Of a stretch of DNA of 64,000 nucleotides, positions 48,771-60,385 are shown one piece after another. Each line of letters starts with the position of its first letter. The stretch's first letter is position 1. The notes below the pieces were generated by a model. It had not been told where the DNA came from and did not search any database. It saw only the letters and a list, made by a program, of their open reading frames with translations. Source of the stretch: Quillaja saponaria (Eukaryota > Streptophyta > Magnoliopsida > Fabales > Quillajaceae); NCBI GenBank assembly GCA_029379385.1, contig CM055618.1:15663071-15727070 (forward strand), given 5' to 3'. Made by a program: the position numbers and the translations under genes.

Positions 48771-49567
48771 CCTATCAATTGGTAGGTATAGATGGAGTGA
48801 GCTGGTGGTTATTTATAGAAGGAACAGACTAATATGATTTTGACACGTGTTCAGCCACTACTCTATCGGTAGGGCAAGTCAGGCCTAAGTAGGGAGAGAA
48901 AGATATGCTGTCTATAATATATAATTGGACATGAATTTGGCGATAAATTACGTGATAGCCATTAACTACTTGATTTAGTAACATTTGGTGACAGTGAATG
49001 CACGTGCGCGAGTGTGTGGGGGCCACAATCGCATGCGGTTCAGTCTATTACCAAATGTGGAATTCGTATCATATTATGCCACCTCATTAAACGTTTTCTT
49101 TTTCCCTTTCACGAACAATAGGAATATAAATTAATTGAAAGTAATGATTTTGAGAGGTGCACCATGTTGAATAATGTGTAAACAAAATTGTCGTACCATT
49201 TTTTCCAGTATAATTATTGATTTTTATATAATGCATTAAACAGTTTAAAAAAATGGTGAGTGTCTCAAATATAAAAAAAAATATATACTTATTTTTGAAA
49301 TGATGTCTAATTCTCAAACAATACATTATTCTTTTATTAACAATAAGATGACTTTTAAACCTGTGTGCATTTCCACTAATATATAAAATAAAATTGTAAT
49401 TTTTTTACTATAACTGATGAAATAATATTCTCTTAATACATTAAAAAAGTGGTCAATGAAAAATGATCTCTACAAAATTCACTCAAACTTTAAAATCATG
49501 TATCAATGTCAATCATGTCCCATCTCTCAAAAGATAATGCAAAGAAAATCGATATTGCCTGTTTTTC
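48771..49567. other. Intergenic DNA upstream of the minus-strand promoter
   Basis: AT-rich with no supportable gene. Near 48960-49030 the sequence is somewhat richer in GC (cacgtgcgcgagtg), which includes an ACGT-type core. Confidence 0.4.
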
Positions 49568-50168
49568 CATACTTTTCTGTTCCTTCAAAGACTTGGTAAT
49601 CCCACTAGTCAAACTAAAGTTAGGCACATATTTTTTTGGGTAAATAAAAATGAAGAGTTATAAGTTTTTGTTTTTGTTTTAATTTTAATACTCTGACACG
49701 ATAATGAGATTAAAAATAATCATCAAAGAGTATTTATGAGGTGATTCAAACCCAACACGTCAATGAGAACTAAACAAACCACTTTTCACTAAATTAAATA
49801 TCATATTCGCATTACATATTTGATCTAAGGACAATTTATATACTATATACTATCAAATAATTAAATATCCCATACTTTTTTGTTCCTTCAAAGACTTGGT
49901 AATCCCACTAGTCAAACTAAAGTTAGGCACATAGGTTTTGCGGTAAATAAAAAGTAATAGTCATAAGGTTTTTTTTTTTTTTTTCTTCAACTCTGACATA
50001 AAGATAACGAGAATTAAAATAATCAAAAAATAATATTTATGAGACGATTCAAATCCAACACGTGAATGAGAACCAAACAAACCATTTTTTACTAAATTAA
50101 ACATCATATTTGCATTACATATTTGATCTAAGCCCAATATATATACTATCAAATAATTAAATATCCCA
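49568..50168 (+). repeat. 303-bp tandem duplication
   Basis: Unit 1 (49568-49870) is followed directly by unit 2 (49871-50168). Shared blocks include ttccttcaaagacttggtaa, ctaaagttaggcacat and the closing atcaaataattaaatatccc. Differences include a longer T tract in unit 2 (about 49971-49984) and small indels. Noncoding. Confidence 0.85.
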
Positions 50169-51757
50169 TGCTAAATATAACATATGCATTTAATTTACAC
50201 GATTCGATATTAATAAGCATTGCTTATTATGCCAGTCATTGACGAGCTAATCTTAATTAAAAAACCGACATTCCATAGTAACCTTACTAAATGCTAATTA
50301 AGTCACCTTCTAGATAGAATCTGCTTTTCATTTTGATCCTTAATAATATACATATATGGTAACTAGTGATGTTTCCAATTCCAATTGTATATTTGATTTT
50401 TGTCGGCAAAGAAAGCAAATTCTAGACGTAACAAGTTTTCCTTGCCTACATTCATCGTTTTCTTGCAATGCTTTCCAACGAATATTAATTAATATTAGTT
50501 CAGACAGTCAATTGTTGGAAACCTAGGTGCCTTACCTTGAATCGTAGGTTGTTTCAATTTTCTTTCAGACATAGAGAAGCATAAGTCAAAAGTGTGTATG
50601 ATTATGTCTTGTAACGTAGTAAATGGTTTTAGCGTGTCACTTAAATATATATATATATATAAAGTATTGTTATGTGCATTACTCCAAGTTTATACGTAAA
50701 TAAAAAAATATAAAATATATTTTATTTTTTATATTTTAGTTCTTTTGTAATATACCTACACTTTATGTAGTTCACATATCAATATGCTATAAACATAAAT
50801 AATAGTCCTGTTGCAATGGTGTGCAATAGCTTGTTCCATGAGTATTTTTATTTTAAATAAAATATAATTTTTTAATAATTAATTGCTTGAAGTTTTTTAC
50901 ATATTTTAATTTACTTAATTTTAGAATAAATAAATTAGTAAGATAATAAGCGGATAAAGATAGAAATAGTTATTATCATATATTTTTTTTAAATAATATT
51001 TTTTATTATTATAAAAAGATAAATGAGAAATTGATATTATACGGTAGAAGAGTGATTAATTTTTTAAATTTATATATGTTTTTAATTTATTTTTTTAAAA
51101 AATACTGTCTTATTTCTTTTTTATTTTATAAAATTTTACTATTAAAAAAACTATTAAAAGTCGAAGAGACTATAAAGATATTTTGAATTTTAGCATAATA
51201 GAGATATTATGTGAATTTCACATAATGCATTCAATATCAAATTCTAGAAATAGTGGCTGCAAACTTCTTATATTTACTAGCTTCCTTTTCTGGATTGTAC
51301 CAGTTCTAGAGCAGAAAGCACCCAACTTGAATTAGTGTATGTGTATGTATGCTCCCCCAGTCATATATTCTCTGCAGCTCAGTAAATGATATATTCTTTT
51401 ATGACCAATCCTATCTTATCCAACATCGATGGACTTCAGGGATCAGATATCCAATCGATAGAGACAGGCAAACAGATAAGCAAAAAGTCATTATACCCCA
51501 TAAAGGATGTTGTATACCAATTATTAGCAATGTTGGTTTTTACAAGTTTTTCATATCCAAACCTGTTCTTCTGATACAATGAGTTAGATATAATAACAAA
51601 AACCATCCTCAGACTCGAATCATAAACCACGTCCTGAAGAAATTTATACCCCACAATAATTGCATATTTGTTTAGAAGAGTAAAATTTCCTTTTGAAATT
51701 CGGTAAGAAATCTCATAATAAAGTCTCACCTATTAGTTTATACCTTACCTTTCGGTC
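50169..51757. other. AT-rich intergenic DNA
   Basis: Contains an (AT)n run at about 50646-50661 and A/T tracts. No supportable gene. Confidence 0.5.
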
Positions 51758-51879
51758 GAGTAGTTCTTTGACACAACTAATCAAGCGATTTATTACAGTC
51801 AAACTAAATCAACAGTTTAAGCCGTTTGATTGAGTAGTTGGACAGAACTAATCAAACGGTTTACTAGTACAAGTCAAAC
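51758..51879 (+). repeat. Imperfect tandem repeat, period about 74 bp
   Basis: Two copies of about 47 bp, from 51758 and 51832, share gagtagtt, caactaatcaa/gaactaatcaaa and cagtcaaac/aagtcaaac blocks, with small indels. The region between also contains 'aagccgtttgattgag', complementary to part of the repeat, so the block may fold. Confidence 0.6.
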
Positions 51880-53296
51880 CAAATAAAGGTGTCCAGGTAA
51901 GAATAACAAGGTTCTCATGCTTTTGATTGCAGAGGGCTATCTATAGTAGAACCAATCAACAAGGTACAGTTGAATTGTTTCTGCCATTTTGAGAGAAGAA
52001 ACCAAGATTTTCCTTTCACTTGGAAACAAGGAATTATGGAAGTTCCTGACAAGAACATGGCCTTATCTATATAACATCAAAGCAGTAGTACTGGTCCATG
52101 CCATTTTCACTTGCTTCATATTTTATGGAAATACTGCTGAATGTTCCTTTCATAGCAGCAGTGCACAATATGTTTGTGTGAGCTGCTATCTCTGATTCAG
52201 CAAGGGAAAACATGATCTTCCCTTCCTCAAGTAAAAGAAAAACACAAATTTCAAGTATAGCTTGCATGGTTAATAGTCCTTCTAGTTCAATGATATGACA
52301 GTAGTCCTTCTTCCCAAAGCACAGGTTAAGAACTAGATCCACTACATCGTCGTTGTCGTTGTCTTTAATTTTTTATCTATTTTCTTCAAATCTATCATCA
52401 ATAATTGAACCATATCTAATCCCCATTATGGTGACTGAGCACATACTTGAGCAAAAGTTAGCCTAGTGGCATAACATAAGCATTTAGCCCAGCCCTTTCC
52501 CAAACAGTTCATAGTCATGATGAATCATTACAAAAATAATGAAACAATAACTAATGCTATTGGCCTTGAAAGTACCACCCACTTCCCTAATTTAAAATAG
52601 GACAGATGTGACAGGAGTGCCAAGACGTCATGGGATGTTCTAGCAATTATATATACTTCATGAAACATGAAGCATTCAACCCCCTAATCCTGTCCTTCAG
52701 CCACCTTCTCATGTCCCTTTTGCCTACAGCCTATGCAGGGCCCAAATGGAGCCACTATACTTTTCAGAATAGCACATTCAAGGATGATTATCATGCAAAG
52801 GGAATCCAACAATTCAGTCTCAGCCAAGCATGTGTCATAAGCTTTAGGGAATGTCAAATCATGCAAATATATTAAACCTAACTCTAAGCCAAACCTGAAG
52901 AACAATATGGTTGGCTGAGCACAATCCTCTTACCGTATCCTTAAAAAACATGGAGGGAGCGAACCCAACACCTTTTTACGGACATGATGCTGACAGTTAT
53001 AGTGGAGTTGCAATCACAAGTATCTCGAGGCATCTCAAATGCAATGTAATAGAAATACTAAAAGGATATGACTATTATGCCAGACATTTCTGATCGCTAA
53101 GCATCGAGTCCACATTGACAATGACTGCCATTCTGCCACTGGATTTCTGACAGGGAGAAACCTCTACTCTTGTCATTTTTGGGTTGAAACTTTTAAGAGA
53201 ACCAACACATACACAAATAACATTCAGCCGTGATTCAAGAATCAACATCTACTACATACATGGTGGTACACGTGACAATTCAAGGATCCAGTACAG
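51880..53296. other. Intergenic DNA
   Basis: Several open frames of 60-90 codons occur, none with recognisable features or linked splice sites. The right part should include the 3' flank of the minus-strand gene that follows. Confidence 0.4.
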
Positions 53297-55294
53297 TTAA
53301 ACTAGCGACAAAGAGAAACCAAGCCAACTCAATGTTCGGTCAACAAAACTTAATGCGAAGGGTGCCAACAAACGGGCAACCCTTGGCAGTGTTGGGTATG
53401 TAAGTGTACCTAGTACAAACCAGTTGAAGCTTAAAAGAGCAACCGCATCGGATGCAGGTTTGTTCTTGATAGTGGAGAAAAACTGAACCACACTCCTCAA
53501 TGACATACCGACTACAGCAAATAGAGCTACCACAAGAGGCATACAAGGGTCTTCAGCTTCATATACAATAATCCCAACCACGAGGGATAGAATTGCGCTG
53601 AAAAGAGATTGAGAGAGTGCAACCTCACGGCATTGGTCAAGAACTTCACTCCCTTCTAAATGATTTGAAAAGTTTTCAGGTGTGATTGGGTAAATGGGCC
53701 CAGACTTTGATCCATTTTTCAAGAGTTTGAGAAACTCATTCCTACTCTGGCTCTCATCTATCCAAGAATCTTTATGCACCAAGAGATCTTGGAGAATAAT
53801 TCCACTTCCATTATTACTGGAAGTCCATGATGGTTTCGAATAGGGAATGCCGCAGTTGTCATCCCCAGTTTTTTCTCCAATGCCTCTGTCATCTTGACCT
53901 TTGAAACTCCAGTATCCCTTGCCCTGAATTTCTTTCAGCCGAAGATTTTCATTTGTAAGCTCTTGCAACTGTATGGAACACATAAAAGAGTCAAAGTACT
54001 AAATCTGGACATGTTTGCTATGCCAAGAAATAAGGAACAGAAACTCAAAACCCCCTTTTAAGAAACCAATAAGGGGGAAGGAAAAAGAATAGATATAATT
54101 GAAGGGGAACTGGCATAAATCAGCAGACTAAACGAAATAAATTTGCTAGAATGTTAAAGCCATCTGATGTCAGTATGCTCAACGTGCTAGGTAATAGGAA
54201 AATCATAAAAATATAAAACTAATAACAGAACCCTCAGAGAGTAGTACTGTACTAGCAAAAACAGGCTATATTTCCCCCAACTTCTTTATGATACAACTCA
54301 CTTCCCTGATGATGAGACATAAATTCTATTCTCTCCATTATCATCTATATCCACAACTACAAATATCATATAGTGAGTGTGTGTACGTGTGTTTGCTTAA
54401 TGTCCTTTAAGAATTCACTATGTTGTTCTTCTGCTTTGAAAATGATACCATATGCTCAACATTAAGAGATGTTGCCTCTGGATTCAGGAACTATTGAGAA
54501 ACATGGAATAATTACTAAAGCCTCTAGATAATCTCTGTTTGAAGCAGAAACGGGAGAAATTCTTTACCTTGCCTTCTAACTGTTCAATTTTGGCAATGGC
54601 CATATCATGCTCCTCTTCAAGCTCAGTTAATATCAACTCCATCATTTTACGTTCTTTAATGGCTGTGTGGAGATGTTCCTGACGTTTCTTCTGATCCCAC
54701 ACAAGACACTCCAACTCACTCTGCATATCATGCAGCTGCTTTTCCAGCTGCATAACAACACACAACATCCTTGGTTCAGAAAACAAACTGAGGAAAGAAA
54801 AAAGTTCCAGAAGGGGATGACCTTGGGTCTAGTGGCACCTCCCCTAACCCTTAAAAGCAGGGATGAAGATGACATCACAAGTTCAAAACCTATTGATGTA
54901 TGTATAACTTACTGGAAAGACCTTCTCAACCCTTAATCTATCATGTGTTCAATTAAAAACTAAATAGAAAATTTTATCTTTCTGGAAGGAAGATATAAGA
55001 CACAGTCACAAGCATATATAGGAGCCAAAATGAGTTGTCTAATAAACGAACCTGCCTCTCCCTTTGCAAGGCAGTCACAACTCGTACAGGTAGAGATATA
55101 AGAGAAACCGTCCATATCATGATTCCCCAAAGTAATTTCACATGGAGGTTCACTGTGGCCCTCACCAACTCCACCCAAGTATGAATAACGGTAAGAACAG
55201 TTCTAAAACTAAACAAGCATGCCAGTTTTAGTAGCGCAAAAGGTCTCGTCACCAAGAGTATTATGTTAGCTACTAGCTCAGAAATCAATGCCAT
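53297..55294 (-). CDS. Coiled-coil protein with N- and C-terminal membrane segments, function unknown
   Basis: I do not know its function. Three exons on the minus strand, 55052-55294, 54568-54747 and 53297-53968, join in phase 0 at both junctions to give 364 aa. Residues 1-75 are strongly hydrophobic with two likely membrane helices (around 5-30 and 52-72). Residues 76-155 form a charged heptad-like coiled coil (LEKQLHDMQSELECL at the start of exon 2, then ELILTELEEEHDMAIAKIEQL). A polar linker follows. The C-terminus has further hydrophobic helices (SLFSAILSLVVGIIVYEAED, MPLVVALFAVVGM, and ALLSFNWFVLGTL). Consistent splicing and helix design argue for a real integral membrane protein, perhaps of the endomembrane system. 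The start is the first ATG in frame; the frame is open three codons further. A leader exon probably lies near 56160-56260. Confidence 0.82.
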
Positions 55295-56270
55295 CAGAAG
55301 CACTCAAATAAGTGCTCTTTCTGCTTAGCTACATATCCAAAAGTTGATAAAGCGTGCCAATACAGTCGAGCCAGCAATATCCTCTAATAATCAACCAATC
55401 CCTTCAAGAAAACAATGGAAAATTACTATGATAGAAGAAAGATGCAGATACATAGGCAGCTTTAAGTCAAGAAAGAACCATCCGGAACTATGGATACATC
55501 TATCAAACACCCAACAATGATCAGCTTACCACACAGAAGTTTATAGCAATGAACAATCCAACCAGCATAAAAGGGACGCAATTAGCAGAAAAAAAGAGGT
55601 AAATTTGAACATGATATTATCAAATATCAACCCAAAGCAGTGATATAAAAGTAGGGCCAATGAATCTTTCAATAGTAGCACCTAATAGTTCAATTAAAAG
55701 AACCTGATCAGGGAAATGCATGATTAGAAATGTCATCCAATTAATCCCATAAAAAATGGCATCCAACACTTTGTAAAACAATGTAGAATCACCGAATCAA
55801 ACATAAGGAAATGCATTAACAATATGAAAAAAAAATCATAACATAAAGAAAAAGCAAATTCAAGCAACCCGTATAAACTAAAACATAAAGACACCTTGAT
55901 AAGAACTGAATTTACCTGCAAAACCCTGTCTTTTACAACGTTTTAGAACCTAAACTAAAAGACATTAAACCATATTGATGTTCAAGAAAAACCCATTAAA
56001 ACAAAAGGGTAGGGCATTATTGAGCCCTATATTCAGTCCCAATTTAAGCAGCTAATAAAATACCCATTACAGATAGTAACACCACCAGCTAAATCCATCA
56101 CTTACAGAGTAATAACATTCGCACAATTTTGGAAGAGGAATGGTCCGAAACCTCTAAGCAAAGCAGAACCGAAACCTGATAGAGAGAGTCCGCAAAATGG
56201 ATATGGAAGACTCGAGGAGTGAAGTTGTGTTCTGGGTTTGAATGCACAGGTGGCACAAAACCCATCTCCT
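55295..56270 (-). other. Leader intron and promoter side of the coiled-coil gene
   Basis: In minus sense the sequence near 56160-56260 has a leader-like composition, and the gap to the start codon looks intronic. No coding exon or nested gene was found. Confidence 0.4.
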
Positions 56271-57326
56271 GACTGACACGTAAACTTTTAAGTTTTGTTT
56301 AATAAAAATGAATATCGAATATAAACTTTAAAATTGTCGAAGTGAAATAAAGAGTGCGATGAGAAAGGTCGTCACCGCCGATAGGATTCGACGTTCCAAC
56401 TTCCAAGTCTCTGCATATGGCGCCAAGTGTCTGTATATGGCGCTTCTGAGTATGACTCATTGTTTGTATTCACAAAATTCAGAGCAAAGCATCAATATCA
56501 TCAATAACGTAGGTGTTCATCTGACTTTCAAACATGCTTATCCAAGCACAGCTTATTATAGAAAATTGATATTTTAATAGAAACAAAGATATGCGCAACA
56601 AATAACATTTCTTGTGCAATAAGTTATTAATTTAACTCAAAATTAGTTTTAATATGTTTTATTATTGTTGTTATTAACGATTTCAATCTTAATGCATTTA
56701 TCAAATAATATTATCACTCAATTATTTCTCTCAAAACTCAAAATGATTGTCTCATTTTTATCAAAAATTGTGTTTTTTTAAACTAAAATTCAAACCTCGC
56801 TAAATAAAATTATACTTACCTTCGTTTCCCTTCACTAAACAGATGAACCATAAGACTAGGAGAATGATAAGAAAAATTATAAGAGATAAAATATCCTTGA
56901 AGTCATTATGGAGATTTCATTTATAAGAAACTTGATTGGATTTAAATCCAATTTATGAATCAAGAAAATTCGATGTAATTTTTAATTGAAATATATGAGA
57001 AATTCAAGAAGCATTTATGAATAATTTGAGAGTGCAAGTCTTTTTGACATGTAACTGGCAGTTTGGTTATAAATTTACATTTCACAATAAGTGTATATCC
57101 ACTCTTTAAGAAATTTTAAGTTTTGGCTCTAATACAGTTGTGGTGAAAGTTCGTGATAATATGAGATGGATAATGTAGGATATCTTCCATATTCTTTAAT
57201 TTCTTAATCTAAATAAATAAATAAAAATATATATATATATGTATTATAAAATATTAATTATAAAATGAGAGATCTCTTATAGTCTATTATTATATAATAT
57301 ACACTTATTTACATTATTAAAAAAAT
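56271..57326. other. AT-rich intergenic DNA
   Basis: No supportable gene. A 72-codon plus-strand frame (56359-56577) shows no domain. (AT)n run at about 57227-57241. Confidence 0.45.
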
Positions 57327-57454
57327 AAATTTAATTACTAAAATTTATCAAATCACTTGATAACTACTAAACAATAATTTTTCAATTTTTCGACTCTCAT
57401 ATTCTCTCTCACTATTTTACTACACAAATATTTTTCTATCAAATTAAATTAAGG
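57327..57454 (+). repeat. Dispersed repeat, copy 2
   Basis: Relative of 43905-44032 (see that entry), in the same orientation and 13.4 kb away. Confidence 0.5.
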
Positions 57455-58028
57455 TAGAAAAAAAATAAAGTGCTTATATGTGCACTACTTCATTTTGTTA
57501 AGCGAAGGGTCATTTTTATGTTTTAAAAAATAAAACTCTTGACTCTCTATTTATTTTACTTAATAATTCCTTTATCAACATTAAAATTAACCATACTAAA
57601 GTTAAATTAACTCATCTTCTACACCAAAGTTAAATTAACTCATCCCAGAAGAAGCACGGAGCATCAAACGGCACAGCAACTACGGTTGGTTATGTTGAAG
57701 GATCTGATACCCAGCATACCCACAAATCATAAAAGGTTAGGAAAAAGTTTGGCCATTTTCTGATCAAATCCTCTTCTAAATTTGTAGTACCCACAAATTC
57801 TTTGTTTTTCCAGAAATCAATGGAGCATTTATCATGAAAGATTAAATTTTCATAACATTGAGGAGAAGTGCTTTCTGATATACTACCTAATTTGTTTGGA
57901 GTTAATATTTTAGCACCCTTGACAAGCCTTGAAACTGAAGCTGTTAATTAGTTTCCTCAGTAACAAATAGAAGCTTGGTTTATATCTCATCCTTCCCATA
58001 AACTATTTACATGAAAAATTTATCAAAA
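57455..58028. other. Intergenic DNA
   Basis: A short phrase (ccaaagttaaattaactcatc) occurs twice in tandem around 57597-57645. No gene is supported. Confidence 0.45.
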
Positions 58029-58370
58029 TCAACTTAGCCATTGGCATGTCAGAAGAATGGACGACCACCAAAATTTTAACCCATTAGCCAAAAGGTTTAT
58101 ACGACAGAGAGGGATCGAGCTTCGCATCACTTCACAAGCTCTGAGACCCATTGCCACTATGTTGCCTCGGTCCAGGAAGTTTTCCTTACTGAGCTTAGCA
58201 TAGATCTTGAAAAGAAGGTCTTTCCCAGATTTTGCTCTCTCCTTGACCGACTCTTTCTTGTTGCTATAGTCCCAGAGGTCACAAGGACAAAGTTTAGAAC
58301 AAGTAGGTGCCCAGGTTGAAAAATTCGAGTCGGAGAGCTGAAGAACACGGAGAACCAAACCCATATCCAT
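58029..58370 (-). CDS. Doubtful small ORF, no recognised family
   Basis: 113-codon frame on the minus strand from ATG at 58370, starting MDMGLVLRVLQLSDSNF and including KESVKERAKSGKDLLFKIYA. It has gene-like composition relative to its flanks, but no domain, signal peptide or membrane segment, and no partner exons were found. It could be a decayed exon, a lineage-specific small gene or chance. Confidence 0.25.
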   Translation of the reverse strand: MDMGLVLRVLQLSDSNFSTWAPTCSKLCPCDLWDYSNKKESVKERAKSGKDLLFKIYAKLSKENFLDRGNIVAMGLRACEVMRSSIPLCRINLLANGLKFWWSSILLTCQWLS

Positions 58371-59782
58371 GTTGAAGTTTAGGCACTGAATAAATTTCTG
58401 GTAAATAGAGAGTTTCAAGAAAGTAGAATTGTGAAAGGTAGTGTTCCGAATTTTGATATAGAAGATGAGTTAGTTTAACTTTGGTACAGTGACAGTCTGA
58501 TACGCAACTAATTGCAAATTGGCAGTGCCCAAAGTGAGCTTTTTTTTTTCTTTTTTTTTGTTTGACAAATGACGTAATAAGTATGATTTTGCATTATGAA
58601 TCTCTTATTAGGAAAAAAAATATATATATTCTTATAGGATTATGGGATGTATTGTTCCTAGTTTACTCTCACTTTGAACTAATATTTTATAATATATATT
58701 AATTCAGATTGGTTACACTATTTCATCATTGACGGATATAAAAAATAAATATTCTATTTCTATATTTATAATAATTGATGTGTATTTACAATATATGATT
58801 TAAGTGATAAGATACGTTTAAATTCAGCAGTTGATGAAGCTTTTGTAATATTAGGGCTTGGGAGAGGTAATCATGAACTCCAAATAAAATTAAGCTTATA
58901 TCTAAAATGTGTAAGTATACTCATACAAAACTAAAATAACTAAAAAAAAAAATGCTATGTACACATGTTTGAATAATATCATTATAAAATTTTCACTAAC
59001 ATGATATTGTTGCGTAATTAGACTATGCTAATTTCCAGAATTGACGCAGTTGGATACTCACCAATCCCAGACTACGGGTTTCAAACACCCAAATATTTTT
59101 GTAGCAAGTCTAACAAACTTACCGCTTAACCAACTCTATGTTGGCTTAACCAATTCCTTTAACACGAAGTTACGGCTGCTTCTTTTTCTTCTTCTTTTGT
59201 GGATTTCTCATTAAAGGTAGTGCCAATGCCTTAATATGATGGGCACTAGTATACAGACTCACAAACTTTCAAAGAGAAAAGGGTTGTTTTGCCAAATCCC
59301 ATAAATAGTAAAGGTGTTACCTTTTTCACCCTTTTATTATGTTGTAGGCATAAGGCTTGCTGGCTTTTCTTTCATCCCTTCCAGTAGGTTCTTCTTCTGT
59401 TCTAGCTTCACCCCAAAAGAAATATGCTAAAAAGTTAGAATGCAAAAAAGCTTCAAATCTCAGTTTCTCTTTGCAAACATTTTCTTAGTTTTTCAATTAT
59501 ATGTCTTCAAAAAATATTAAAAATTTCATCTTTTGTTGCCCTTTTGGGCTAAGTACCTAGAACTTGTATAACACTGAATTTCTAGACACACCCACATGGG
59601 ACAGAATTATTCAGTGCTGACTACTTACTTGTTGAAGAAGATAAGAACTTTCTTCAAAATCATAAGAAATTAAAATCATAAGCTATTCAATTTTATTTCC
59701 CCAAATATCTAATTTTCAAGGAAAAAAAAATGAAATTTGAACATATGAAACGGAGAAAGAAAAAGATACTGAAAAAGGGACC
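58371..59782. other. Intergenic DNA
   Basis: AT-rich, with T tracts near 58540-58560. The right end should contain the 3' untranslated region of the minus-strand NHL gene. No other feature supported. Confidence 0.45.
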
Positions 59783-60385
59783 TTATGTTGATTTGGAGCT
59801 ACAACGAGAATTAATGTAAGTTCCATTGGAGGGATGAAACTTGAGCTGACAATTCAAATGGTTCTGGAACTTAACAGAGCCTAAAGGCCCAACTCTCCAT
59901 CGAGCTCTAGCGTTCCCTTTCAATTCAAAGCTAATCACATTTCTTTTCCATGACAAATCCACTTCCTCAACTTGATCAGGATTCAATGGAATAGATAAAG
60001 ATTGAACCACATAATGAAGATCTTGATAACTTCTTTTATTCACCTCCAATGGCCCTGCAACCAGCTCTGCTATCTTTATCCCTTGAAATCTAAGTGCAAA
60101 TCTTATATCAGAAAAAGTTGCATGAGCTTTCTGATTATCATTCTCTGCTCTGACATTAATTGAGATTTGGGTTTGGAGCAAACCTGCCAAATCATTTTGT
60201 AGAAGATCTAAACTGGCATTGGTGACACTGATAAAAGGTACTCTTGGATGGATTACAATGTAACCCACAAACACTACTATTCCAGCAATTATGACTGCTA
60301 TGGCTATGATTGTGCAGATAATGGCTAGAAACCAAACTAAAGGATGGGTGCGGCGTTGGGGACCGCGTATGAGTTTTCTGGGCAT
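59783..60385 (-). CDS. NDR1/HIN1-like (NHL) protein, LEA_2 domain
   Basis: Intronless, 200 aa. A short basic cytosolic N-terminus (MPRKLIRGPQRRTHP) precedes one strong membrane helix at about 17-43 (IIAIAVIIAGIVVFVGYIVI). The rest is an extracytoplasmic LEA_2 beta-sandwich: an ISVTNASLDLL start, ISINVRAENDNQK, a PLEVNKRSYQDL turn and a C-terminal GTYINSRC. This is the NHL layout; studied members sit at the plasma membrane and take part in pathogen responses, though many have no known role. The usual NPN-type motif appears changed to VRAENDN. Length and layout are complete. The start is the first ATG in the frame. Confidence 0.88.
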   Translation of the reverse strand: MPRKLIRGPQRRTHPLVWFLAIICTIIAIAVIIAGIVVFVGYIVIHPRVPFISVTNASLDLLQNDLAGLLQTQISINVRAENDNQKAHATFSDIRFALRFQGIKIAELVAGPLEVNKRSYQDLHYVVQSLSIPLNPDQVEEVDLSWKRNVISFELKGNARARWRVGPLGSVKFQNHLNCQLKFHPSNGTYINSRCSSKST

